In this document: in pieces, positions 7,442-18,038 of the stretch
How the letters are laid out: each line of letters opens with the position of its first letter
How positions within the stretch are numbered: position 1 is the stretch's first letter
NCBI RefSeq assembly: GCF_004027225.2
Contig: NC_046358.1
Coordinates: forward strand, 1,275,180 to 1,339,179
From: Strigops habroptila
Taxonomy: Eukaryota; Chordata; Aves; Psittaciformes; Psittacidae
DNA: 64,000 bases
Direction: 5' to 3'
The notes under the pieces: model-generated
What the model was told of the DNA's origin: nothing
What the model saw: only the letters and a program-made list of their open reading frames with translations
The model's database searches: none
Position numbers and translations under genes: made by a program

Positions 7442-10400
7442 TCACAGCAGTGTGCCCAAGGTGCCAACATCAGCATCATCGTAGCCTGTGTCCCCTGGGG
7501 GCAGCTCCGGGGGGTCCCCTGTGTCTCCTGGCGGGGGACAGCTCCCACCTTGGGGACAGCAGAGGCCGGTGCCTTAGTGGGAGCTGCTAAGACCCATCTG
7601 GGGTCTTGCTGCATCCCCCATGGATTTGCTGCTGCTGCCCCCGGCCACCATAGCCAAGAACCCCCCGAGGTGGCTCTCCAGGGGACAGGGACACTTACCT
7701 GCATGTGCCCCCCCTTCGGGGGTGTCCCCAGCACTGGGGGACTCCTCTGGCACGGCCTCAGCATCATCGTAGCCATCGGGGGGTCCGTCCTCGGGCAGGG
7801 CAGGGGGGTCTGGGGCAGGGATGGGGAGTGGGTGGGGGTGACCCAGAGGCCGTGGCAGGGGTCTGGCTGTGTCACCCCCCTCTGGCCGTGCCCAGTGCCT
7901 CTGTCCTGGTGGCACTGGGGCTGCTCAGCCAGAGCCACAGCTGAGCTGGGCTCATCCAGACAAGGGGACCCCGTGTTCCCTTCGCTCCCCAGCGCCAGGA
8001 GGGCCCCCACTGAGCTCCTGTCCCCTATCCCCCTGCCCCCCCTACCTGGGGCTGCCTTGGGGTCACTCTCCTCCACATCCTCTGCAGTGTAATAGGGCAG
8101 CTTCGTCTCTGACCCCTCCGTTGGGGAGCCTGGTGGGGAGAGGACACAGTGGGACAGGGAACATCAACGCACCATGGGATGAGCCAGAGCCACACCACCA
8201 CGACCCGGTGCTGTGCTGGGGCCATGGGGCAGAGGAAACCCAAGATGGGGACACCTGCACCGACCTGGGCGGCTGGGCACCTTCTGGTACACGGGCATCA
8301 CGGTGTAGTCCAGCTCCTCATAGACAGCATCCACGGCTTTGCCAGGGCCTGGAATAACATCAGCGCTCACCAGGGGCCATGGGCAGCACCGCGGTCAGGC
8401 CTTGCCCATCCTCTGAGCCACCCCATGGTGGGGAGCCCCGGGACCCACCTTCTCGCCCAGCCCGGGCACGGTACATCTGCACAGCCAGGACACCCAGCGC
8501 CAGGCACAGCAGCACCCCCAGCACCACGCACAGGACCGTTGGCACCGGCACGGTGGCTGCCACCGGGGTGGCGGCACTGGGGACATCTGTGGGGACACAG
8601 GACCAGGTAACGTGAGGAGACGGACCCCGTCCAGCCCGGCACAGGGGTCAACAGCAGAGCTACCTGTGCATGTGTCACCATCCAGGCACAGGCTCCCTGG
8701 GGACGGGGTGGCCGTCACATCATCGCCGGCCTCAACGCAAAGCACATGGGCATCCCCACCGGGGCCACACTCCTGTAGGTGCCAGGGAGCCGAGGGGCAG
8801 CGCCACAGCGAGCGCGCCCCGTCCTCGCAGCGCACCCAGGCCAGCCAGGCGGGGGCCGGGCGCGGGGCAGGGACAGCCCCCAGGCTCCCCCCGTCCCCGC
8901 AGCCCAGCTGCCGGCAGGCGGCGGCGGCCGTGGCCGGGCTGGTGCCGGCGGCGCACACGCGGCCCCACGTCCCGTTGTACAAGAGCTCCAAGTGCCCGCT
9001 GCAGCGGTCGCTGCCGCCCGCCAGCCGCAGGGAGAGCTGCGCTGCAGGGGACAATGGGGGGGTCACAGCACGGCTCTGCATGTCTGTGTCCCCGGTCCCT
9101 ATCGGGGGGGCACGGCACTGACCTGAGCACACGGCGCCGGCCCCGCCGCCGTGCCGGCAGCCGCGCTGCCCCGGGGCCGGGCAATCCCAAAGGGACAGCT
9201 CGGAGCCGGCGCAGCCACCGGCACGCGGCCATGGTGCTGCCACGCCGGGGCCGAAGCGAGCGGAGCCGGGCGCATCCAGCGCTGTCCCACAGCCCAGCTG
9301 CCGGCACACGACGGTGGCGTCCACGATGTCCCATGTGTCCTGGCACACGGTGCTCCAAGTGCCATTGAGGTAGAGCTCCACGCGGCCGGCGCAGCGCCCG
9401 GGGCCACCCGCCAGCCTCAGCCGCCGGCTGCCTGTGGGACACGGAGGGGATGCAATGGGGCTGCTGTTTGGGGTGCCGGCACCCCCCGGCCTTCCCGGGC
9501 CACTCACCGGAGCACACAACAGCCAACGCCTCGGGAATGCTGGTTGGAACAACGGCCATCGCTGAGACGTTGCATTGGGACAGGTTGTCCTCGGTGCCGG
9601 CACACTGCACCTCCTGCAGCCGCATGGCGCTGGGGCCCGGCACCGTGTAGACCCACTCCAGCTCACCACAGCCCAGCTCCCGGCACACCACGGTGGCAAC
9701 ACGGGTGTCCCACAGCCCCGTGGACACACCGGCCCAGGCGCCAGGGCTCGTGGTGACCTCCAGCCGCCCATCGCACCGGCTCTGCCCCTCCACCAGCCGC
9801 AGCGGCTCAGCAGCGCCTGCAAGATTGACCAGAGAAGCTGTGGCTGCCCCATCCCTGGCAGTGTTCGAGGCCAGGTTGGACACGGGGGCTTGGAGCAACC
9901 TGCTCTAGTGGGAGGTGTCCCTGCCTGTGCCTGGGGGTTGGAGCTGGAGGAGCTTTAAGGTCCCTTCAACCCAAAGCACTCTGTGATCCTACGATAAAGG
10001 ACTGGTGGTGCCATGGGGCTGCAGCACCCATGCAGGGTCCTGGGGGGATGCTGGGCCCCAGCTCAGCCCTCCCCTCACCCCAAATGACCCTGCATCCTCC
10101 ATTCCCCATTTTGAGGGTGTCCCCACAGCCCCTTAATGCTCTTCCCATGGCTTCCATACACACCTGAGCAGCTGACCGCAGCAGCGTGGCCGGGGGGGCA
10201 CGCTGGCTCCCCCAGCACCGCCACGGGGCACTCACTGGGGTGCTGCTCGCTCCCACTGCAATCAAAGGCATCCACCCACAGGGTCCCATTCCCGCTGCCG
10301 AAGGAGCCTCCCGGGAGCACGGTGGTGGCGGGGCCGCAGCCGAGGTGGTGACAGAGGACATGGGCATCGGGCAGGTCCCAGCCGGTGGCACAGAGGGACC

Positions 10401-12443
10401 CCCACGTCCCCCCTGCCATCACCTCCACGCGCCCGGCGCAGCGCGAGCTGTGGTTCGCCAGCCGGAACCCGGTGTAGGCTGTGGCAGAAAGGGCATTGGG
10501 GGGTGACAATGGCGCGAGGGGACCCCAAATGCCACCCAGTGTCCCCAGCGCTTACAGGAGCAGATGATGCTGGCGTGGCTGGTGCAGCCCCGGCTGCGTG
10601 CTGCCCGCCGGCTGCAGGCGCTGAGGAGATGCTCGGTGCCGGTGCACTCGAACCCCACGTCCCATTGAGGCTCCGCTCCTGCCTCGAACAGCCCGGTCCC
10701 GTGCACAGCCAGCGCCGTGCCACAGCCCAGCTCCCGGCAGATGACCTGGGCAGCGTTCATGTCCACGGCGTCCTCACAGACACCGACCCAGGCTCGGCGC
10801 TGCCGCACCTCCAGCCGCCCGCTGCAGGTGCCATCGCCGCCAACCACCCGGGTGAACCCTGCGGAGGGAGGCAGCGGGGCAGTGGTGAGGGGTCACAGCA
10901 GCCCTGAGCAGAAGGACTTGGGGTGTTGGGTGAGGAGGAGCTGCCCATGACCCGGCTTCAGTGTGCACTTGAGTCCAGAACCCCCCCGTGTGCTGGGCTG
11001 CACCCCCAGAGCGTGAGCAGCAGGTCGAAGGAGGGGATTCTCCCCCTCTGCTCTGCTCTTGTCAGGCCCCACTTGCAGCACTGTGTGCAGTTCTGCTGTC
11101 CCCAACAGCAGGGCATAGAGCTGCAGGAGCAAGACCAGAGAAGGCCATGAGGATGCTCAGAGGCTGGAGCAGCTCCCGTACGGAAACAGGCTGAGAACAT
11201 TGGGGCTGTTCAGCCTGGAGAAGAGAAGCTGCGTGGAGACCTCAGAGCACCTTCCAGTGTCTGAAGGGGGTACAAGGGTGCTGGAGAGGGACTCTTCATC
11301 AGGGACTGGAGCAATAGGACAAGGGGTGATGGGTTGAAACTGAAACAGAGCAAGTTCAGATTAGATATATGGCAGAAGCTCTTCCCTGTGAGGGTGCTGA
11401 GGCGCTGGCACAGGGTGCCCAGAGAAGCTGTGGCTGCCCCATCCCTGGCAGTGTTCAAGGCCAGGTTGGACACAGGGGCTTGGAGCAACCTGCTCTAGTG
11501 GAAGGTGTCCCTGCCCATGGCAGGGGTTGGAACTGGAGGAGCTTTAAGGTCCCTTCCAACATGAACCACTCTGCGATTCTATGATGTGCTGTCACCAGCA
11601 CCCAGCTCCTACCTTGGCAGACGACACCAGTGTCGAAGCCATGGATGCCGCTGTAGGGTCCCCAGCCCCTCACCTCGCAGTCCCAAAGCACTTCCTCGTC
11701 GCCGCGGCAGTTCACCGCCGCCAGGCTGACGAGGCTGTCATTCTGGCCCAAGCGGCTGCTGCCGATGTAGGCTCTGGTGGCCGAGCCGCAGCCCAGATGC
11801 TGGCACACCACCTCTGCATCCGCCATGTCCCACGTGTCATCCGCCAACGAGCCCCAGTGTCCCCGCAGCTTCACCTCCACCATCCCAGCACAGGGACCGC
11901 CGCCATTCACCAGCCTCAGCTCCACCGCGTCTGCACCGTGGCACCGGCACAGCCTCAGCCGTGCCCAGCGCTGCGGCACACAGCGGGTGTCCCGGCGCAA
12001 CCGGCATCCCCCAGCTCACCTCTGCAGGTCACCCCCACGTCCCGCTCATGGTTGCAGAAGTGTTGTCCCCATCCGAAATGGGGACAATCCTGCAGCATCG
12101 CTTCATCACCACGGCAGAAGAAGATGTGGAGCCAGATGCGGCCGGTGCCCGGCCCGAACGGGGCGTATGGGGACGACGTGGCCACCGAGCCGCAGCCGAG
12201 CTGCCGGCACACCACGGTGGCCCAGCGGGCGTCCCAGTCGAAGTCGTAGTTGCAGACAGAGCCCCATTCACCTTCATGCATCACCTCCACCCTCCCGGCA
12301 CAGCGCCCACCGCCCCCCACCAGACGCAGCTCCCCGGGGCCCTGCGGGGTGCTCAGCTCAGCCTGGGGCTCAGGGGTGCTCCACGGCTGCCCCACACTGA
12401 GCTGCACCCACAGGAGAACACCCAGCAACCCAACAGGCACCAT
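7442..12443 (-). CDS. SRCR receptor gene B: seven SRCR domains, TM, tyrosine tail
   Basis: Complete 12-exon gene, 952 codons plus stop. Exons (5' to 3'): 12020–12443, 11613–11930, 10556–10858, 10164–10478, 9508–9816, 9123–9431, 8664–9041, 8449–8586, 8265–8348, 8046–8129, 7699–7809, 7442–7527; every junction is phase 1. Signal peptide at about 1–18, SRCR domains in exons 1–7 (residues about 36–770), membrane helix at about 801–822 (TVLCVVLGVLLCLALGVLAV), then a tail of about 130 residues. Domains 1, 3, 4, 6 and 7 have eight cysteines; 2 and 5 lack C2 and C7. N-glycosylation sequons occur in several domains. The tail carries YEEL (841), YTVM (846), YQKV (852), YY (872–873), GYDDAE (901) and GYDDAD (940). 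The family is group B SRCR, like CD5/CD6/CD163/WC1; the exact orthologue cannot be named. Likely a type I surface receptor on blood cells. Confidence 0.9.
9831..9995 (+). mobile_element. CR1 3' fragment in SRCR-B intron 4
   Basis: A 165-bp CR1 3' end in sense orientation that begins 15 bp from the acceptor of the domain 5 exon. It ends near CTCTGTGATCCTACGAT. The same insertion is in gene C at 20,432–20,596. Confidence 0.8.
10990..11586 (+). mobile_element. CR1 3' fragment in SRCR-B intron 2
   Basis: Counterpart of the CR1 at 420–1014, same orientation and same end point relative to the domain 2 exon. Confidence 0.85.
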
Positions 12444-12479
12444 CTCGCCCGCCCGGACCCCCCCGTGCTGTGGGGTGGG

Positions 12480-12550
12480 TGATATATAGGCACTGCCGGA
12501 GCCAATGGAGGCAGCAGCACCTTTTGAGCCCGTTATCAGGCGGGTTATCT
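12480..12550 (-). promoter_or_regulatory. SRCR-B core promoter: TATA box and paired GATA motifs
   Basis: TATATATC at 12480–12489 and GATA motifs at 12533–12538 and 12545–12550 (minus strand), the same layout as at gene A. Confidence 0.6.
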
Positions 12551-14337
12551 CCCATCTGGTGGGGCCCCAGCCTCCAATAACCTGCTCCGTGCCCAAATAT
12601 GAGACTCAGCTCCGCTTCTGGCGTCACACACCTCGCCACGGTGGATCGGAGCTCGGATGTCCCCAGTGTAAACCAGCAGCCCTCCCGGAGCACCCAGCGC
12701 TGCAACAGGGTGCAATGGACCCATGCCGTTCCCCCCCATGCCACTGACCCTGCAGGCAACAACAAGGAAGAGCCCAGTGGTGACAGACAAGATTCACTCC
12801 AAAACCTACCAAAACCCCCCCAGGACCGCCCTTAGCACCAGCACAGAGCAAAGCCTAAACACCCCGGCACACCGGCACCCATCCTTTGAGAGCTCCGCTC
12901 CATGGGGGGCCTGCAGACCCCGGCTTGGGGGGCACTGAGGTGGGAGCAGCCCCCCCGGCTCACCGCGGTGCCTGCAGGTGGCACATGCCGGTGCCGGCAG
13001 CTGTGCAGGCAGGAAGGAGGCGGTTTCCCCCCCTTCAGGCAGGGACCCGCTGTCGGCATCGACCACACGCGGCTCCCCAGCCACCGGCAGTGCTGCCGAT
13101 AACAGCACACCGGCACCTGCCCGTGCTGATGCCGCAGAGAGGGGCACGGAGCCGACCCGGGGCTCGTGGGGACCCACCTGGCCAAGCCGGGAGCAGCAGC
13201 AAAACCCAGTGGGTGCAGGAGGTGGAAGGAGCAGGAGCTCCCTCGAGGGCTCGGATCAGGATGGGGTTGACCTGGTGGACTCCGTGGGTGCCCAGGGGTG
13301 CTGCTGGCCATGGTGGGACATGGAGATGGTGAGGAGGCAGCTTCACATTGAAGAGCTGCTGATGTGCAGGGCCAGGCAAAGCCATCAAGGTGCTATAACA
13401 GGGGTTATAAACAGTGACCTCCCCTTGCCCACTGCAGGGAGAAGGGGCAGTGGGGAAAGCAGCACCAGAGCCAGGCAGCACCCAGAAATCCCCTGGTACT
13501 GAGCACACGATGGGTCCCCTGCAGCAAGTGGGTCACATTCCCCTAACACAGCACAGGGGCAGCAAGCAGCAGCTCAGACAGGGACACGACAAGGTGAAAG
13601 CAGCTTCTCCATGCTCAAATGGAGAGGGGAGAACTGGTGGTGGTCTCCTCCTCCCTCTGAGCTCACAGGTACCCCAGGATGGGTTAGAGCAGGGATGATA
13701 CAGGCCTGGCCCTGGGGAGCCCCCTGCAAGCCCTGCTGCTGGTGGGGCTGCATGGCAGCAGCATCCTGGGGAAGGAACACGCTGTGCCCTGTGCTTCCAG
13801 AGAGGAACAGCTATTCCCACCAACAGTCGATTGCCACAGAGCAGCACCATCTGCAAGTGGCTGCCAAGATGCTGCCAATAAGAGGTGCATTTTAACTCCT
13901 TCTTCAACTTCCAACGTGCCTTAAAACATCCTTTCCCAGCGTTCCTCAAGGGAACTTTGCTAAACACAAGCCCTGAAGCATTTTCTTTCCCTCACACCTG
14001 GATGAAAGCTGCAGCCTCAGCTGCAAAATCCCCACCTGCCACAGTCCCAGTTCCCCATTCCCTGCCTCTGCCACAGGATGGGTTATAGAATCATGGGATG
14101 GTTTGGGTTGGAAGGGACCTTAAAGCTCCTCCAGTTCCAAGCTGGATATGGGGCTGCGTTGAGAAGTAAAACCCCATGGGGATCTCAGGCAGCACCTTCA
14201 GCACAGCCCCACCATCCTCCCCACAAGGGTATCCCCGTGGCCCTGGGGGAACCCTGCCCCTGGTTACAGACCCCAGGATGAGTTTTGGGTGTTCTGCTTT
14301 TCCTGTGCCCGGTGCTGTGTTCAGGTGTCAGCCGGTG
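12551..14337. other. Head-to-head intergenic region, SRCR-B / PYD–LRR copy 2
   Basis: Copy of 1979–3765, with the short CR1 terminus at 14,084–14,140. No gene was recognised. Confidence 0.5.
14084..14140 (-). mobile_element. Short CR1 3' terminus (unit 2)
   Basis: Copy of the fragment at 3512–3568. Confidence 0.7.
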
Positions 14338-14651
14338 ATGGCAGAGGAAGAGCCGGCGTTACCCGTCCTCTTGCGAGCGCTGCAGGGTCTCACCCTTAAA
14401 GACTTCCAGGAGTTCAAGGCGAAGTTATCGGAGGTTCACGTGCAAGGAGGATGGAACATCCCCAAGGATACACTGGCAACAGCTGCCCACCCATGTGCAT
14501 TGCTCAGCTGCATGGGAGAGAACTACAGCAAGGACACTGCAATGGACACAGCGATTGGGGTGTTCAGAGAGATGAACCTGAGAGACCTCGCTGAGGAGCT
14601 GCTGGATGAGAGGATGAAAGGTGATGAAGATGAACCAGCATTCATCTTCAG

Positions 14652-14822
14652 CCATAGAACTGTGGAATGATTTGGGTTGGCAGGGGCCTTAAAGCTCCTC
14701 CAGTTCCAACCCCCTGCAATGGGCACGGACACCTTCCACTGGAGCAGGTTGCTCCAAGCCCCTGTGTCCAACCTGGCCTTGAACACTGCCAGGGATGGGG
14801 CAGCCACAGCTTCTCTGGGCTC
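14652..14822 (-). mobile_element. CR1 3' fragment after PYD exon, copy 2
   Basis: Counterpart of 4080–4250; inserted before the duplication. Confidence 0.8.
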
Positions 14823-15230
14823 TGGTTGTGATTCTTTGTGCCTCCAAAATCATGCAGGTCCCTCTTGAGACCTCCCATGAGCTGGCAGCAAGCTCTACTG
14901 TGCCGGTGCTAAAGCCAGGAGCTCCTGGTGAAGGCCACCCATGCCCCATGGCTCTGTCCCCTGCAGCTCTGGTCCCTCGGATGCTGGAGGACATCCCGGT
15001 CCCCTCGCTGAGCAGCAGCACGAGGAGCTGCGTTCCCCCATCGACGTGCTCTGCCAGGCCCTGCGGCACCCGGGCAGTGACCTGCGGGTGCTCCGGTAAA
15101 AGACGGAGCTGTGGCCATGGTGGTGCTGCCAGCACGGGGTGGGTGGGTGCTGGAGGGGGGCGGGTGGGTGCTGCCCCAGGTGGAGAAAATAGAGCTGTGT
15201 GGGGCCAGGACAGGGGGGTGAGGCCAGGCC

Positions 15231-15724
15231 TTCATTGGCCATTGGCGGGGTGGTCCCTCCATGCTGATTGGCTGGGGAGTGAGAGGGTGGTGTCCGTCCA
15301 TGCTGATTAGCCCCAAAAGGAGGGGTGAGGTCCCTCATGCCGATTGGCTGTCCTAAGGGTGAATGTGTTCCCTCCATGCTGATTGGCCCATGAGGCTCTC
15401 TCTCCCTCCCTGCTATGCTGCCATGAGGCTAATTGGCTGCAGGGTGTGAGAGGGTGGGGTCTCTCCATGTTGATTGGCTGTGCTTAGGATGAGTGTGTTC
15501 CCTCCATGCTGATTGGCCATGTGATGGGTGGCTGTGGTCCCATGAGGCTGATTGGATAGGGGTGTGTGGGAGGGTGGAGTCCCTCCATGCTGATTGGCTG
15601 CTGGGGTGGGTTGGTGTGTTCCTTTGAAGCTGGTTTGCCATGCGGCAGGTGGGCATGGTCCCTTGATGGTGATTGGCTGGTGGGGTGGGTTGGTGTGTTC
15701 CCCCCATGCTGATTGGCCGGTGGC
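15231..15724 (+). repeat. CCAAT-box (ATTGG) minisatellite, copy 2
   Basis: Copy of the array at 4640–5130 with nearly the same unit order. It lies immediately upstream of the LRR exon at 15,773. Confidence 0.8.
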
Positions 15725-16802
15725 TGGTGGGGGGCTGTGCTGAGCCCCTCTGTTCTCTGTGCTGTCCCGCAGGCTGCAGTGGTGCCGGCTGCCGGAGAGC
15801 TGCTGCGCGGCGCTGCTGGCCCGACACCGCAGCCTGGCGCGGCTGGAGCTGGGGGACACCGCGCTGGGGGACGGCGGCGTGCGCCTGCTCTGCCAGGGGC
15901 TGCGGCAGCCCGGCTGATGCCTGCGCGTCCTGCGGTAAGAGCCCCGGCACCCCGGGTGTCCCTGAGCATACCCCTGGTACCCTTAGCATCTCCTCGGCAC
16001 TCCCAGGCAACCCTGAGCATGCCCCACGCACCCCAAGGCATCCCCAGGACCCACCTGGCACCTCCCAGCATCCCTGGCCATACCCCCAGCATCCCATGGG
16101 CATCCCTCAGCATCCCCGCAGCATCCCACAGGCATCTCCGAGGCGGCCAAACCCACGGGGTGCAGGGGAGCACTGGGATGGTACACAAAAGGGTTCCTCT
16201 GGGCATCATCCCTCTGTCCCACTCTCCCAGGGCAGTGGCACCGGGTTGGGGACCATCACTATGGTGGGGTGGCACTGGGGTCCCTTGGGCTGGCTCTGAG
16301 GGTCTTTCCCGGCAGGCTGCGATATTCCCGCCTCACCAGTGTCTGCTGCAAGGACCTGGCTGCTGCGCTGAGCACCAGCCCCTGCCTGGAGGAGCTGGAT
16401 TTGTCCTTCAGCGAGGGGCTGCGGGACGCTGGTGTGCAGCTGCTGCGCGAGGGGTTCCAGCACCATTGCTGCCGGCTGCAGACGCTGCGGTAAGAGGCTC
16501 CCCCTTTCCCAGACAGAGCAGCTCAGCCGCAACAACCCCACATCCCTGTTTCCTGCATCCCGCAGGCTGGGGAGCTGCCGGCTGAAGGGCGCCTGCTGCC
16601 GAGCACTGGCTGTGGGGACCCCTCACCTCACCTGCCTGGACCTGAGCGACAACGAGCTGGGAGCTGACGGCTACTGCAGCTCTGCCGGCAGCTCCGGCAC
16701 CCTGCCTGCCCGCTGAGCGCCCTGGGGTGAGGAGCTGGCTGTCCCCCTTCCATCCTACGCCAGCAGCGCAGGGTCAGTGCTGCGGGACAGGGAGGGGCAT
16801 GG

Positions 16803-17140
16803 AACCATGGAATGGTTTGGGTTCGAAGGGACCTTAAAGTTCATCCAACCCCCTGCCACGGGCAGGGACACCTTCCACTAGAGCAGGTTGCTCCAAGCCC
16901 CTGTGTCCAACCTGGCCTTGAACACTGCCAGGGATGGGGTAGCCACAGCTTCTCTGGGCACCCTGTGCCAGCGCCTCAGCACCCTCACAGGGAAGAGCTT
17001 CTGCCTCAGAGCTCATCTCAGTCTCACATCTGGCAGGTTAAAGCCATTCCCCTTGGCCTGTCCCTACAGGCCCTTGTCCAAAGCCCCTCTCCAGGTTTCC
17101 TGGAGCCCCTTTAGGCACTGGAGCTGCTCTAAGGTCTCCC
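16803..17140 (-). mobile_element. CR1 3' fragment in PYD–LRR copy 2
   Basis: Counterpart of 6208–6540. Confidence 0.82.
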
Positions 17141-17669
17141 ATCCTGAGCACCCCACCAGGCAGAGGGTGATGCCACAGCTCTCCTTTCCCTCCTCTATTA
17201 AAGGCTGAGCACGGCCGGGTTGCCCGAGGACGTGCTGCAGGAGCTGGCTGCCCTCCGGGCACTGAAGCCCGGCCTGAAGGTCGGGTACCTCCTGGAGCAG
17301 GACACGCCGCAGACGGGGGCCATGGCCCGGCTGCCCTTCCACCGCGGGGTGCTGCCGGGCAGGGGGTGCCCCCCTCCCTCAGGAGAGGTCCCCTCCTCTA
17401 GGAGAGTCCTTGGAGCAACTGGAGCCCTTCCCAGCCCTGTGCTTGGTGCTGCTGACGTGGGGGAACCCTCCCTGGGTTTGAGCCTGCCCCATGCATGGGG
17501 GTACAGGGGAGGAGGTCCTGCCCGCATCCTGCATCTGCTGGAATCCAGGCAGAACCAGTCCAAATCCTTCCCTCTCCCATTTCCCCATGTGTGGGTAATA
17601 GATCTATAGACATCTATATCAATCCCCATCTATTGGTGGCAATAGATGTGTTGCTCTTCGCTGATGCCA

Positions 17670-17675
17670 AATAAA
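17670..17675 (+). terminator. Poly-A signal of PYD–LRR copy 2
   Basis: AATAAA 61 bp beyond the stop codon, as in copy 1. Confidence 0.65.
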
Positions 17676-17832
17676 GGCACTGGGACCAGCCCCAGGAACC
17701 ACCCTCTGCTTTTCCCTGTCGCCACCATGCCCAGGGACCTGTCTGTGGGTCCAGCTCCTGCCCCACATCCCCAAGGATGTCCCCAGGAGCGAGGTGCCAG
17801 CCTGGAAGTGAGTCTCCAGCCAGATTTGGGGG

Positions 17833-17838
17833 TTTAAT
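17833..17838 (-). terminator. Poly-A signal of SRCR gene C
   Basis: ATTAAA on the minus strand about 200 bp past the gene C stop, as in gene B. Confidence 0.6.
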
Positions 17839-18038
17839 AGAGAAAAACATAGACATTCACAGTGAAACTAAACCCAAATCCCTGCAGCGCTGCTGGCAGA
17901 GGGACACCGGAGCTGCTGTGCTGTGGTCCTGGGCAGGGAGAGGTGACCTCCGTGGCCAGGGCCACCCCTTCTTGGGGACCGAGCCCCACCACCCGCACTC
18001 GTTTCCTCAGGGCCTCGTGTGGTGTGGCCAGAGCATCC

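Larger units (their letters stand above)
1..10575. repeat. Segmental tandem duplication, unit 1
   Basis: The first bases of the window recur at 10,576 and again at 21,176 with near-identical sequence over thousands of bases, including introns, promoters, CR1 insertions and minisatellites. Unit 1 holds the 5' part of SRCR gene A, PYD–LRR copy 1 and the 3' part of SRCR gene B. Because the window begins inside an SRCR gene, the true left edge of the duplication is not visible. The near identity of noncoding DNA points to a recent event or ongoing homogenisation. Exact identity cannot be computed here. Confidence 0.93.
14338..17609 (+). pseudogene. PYD–LRR (NLRP-like) gene copy 2, no NACHT
   Basis: Same structure as copy 1: PYD exon 14338–14620 (intact; MNLRD where copy 1 has MNRRD), LRR exons 14967–15095, 15773–15934, 16316–16489 and 16566–16726, and a C-terminal exon from 17204 to the stop at 17607–17609. 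Again no NACHT exon lies between the PYD and LRR exons, and the phases do not match. The stop present in copy 1 is absent here, but a different TGA (15915–15917) lies later in the same LRR exon. The last LRR exon is 161 nt, as in copy 1, so that frame loss predates the duplication. The last acceptor keeps the G that copy 1 has lost. The two copies have therefore decayed independently after a shared first lesion, while the PYD exon stays open in both. Confidence 0.7.

Noticed and set aside
7237-8076. 279-codon open frame reading through SRCR-B tail exons and introns
   Set aside because: The splice sites and constant phase 1 give the conserved GYDDAE and GYDDAD tail; the unspliced frame is chance.
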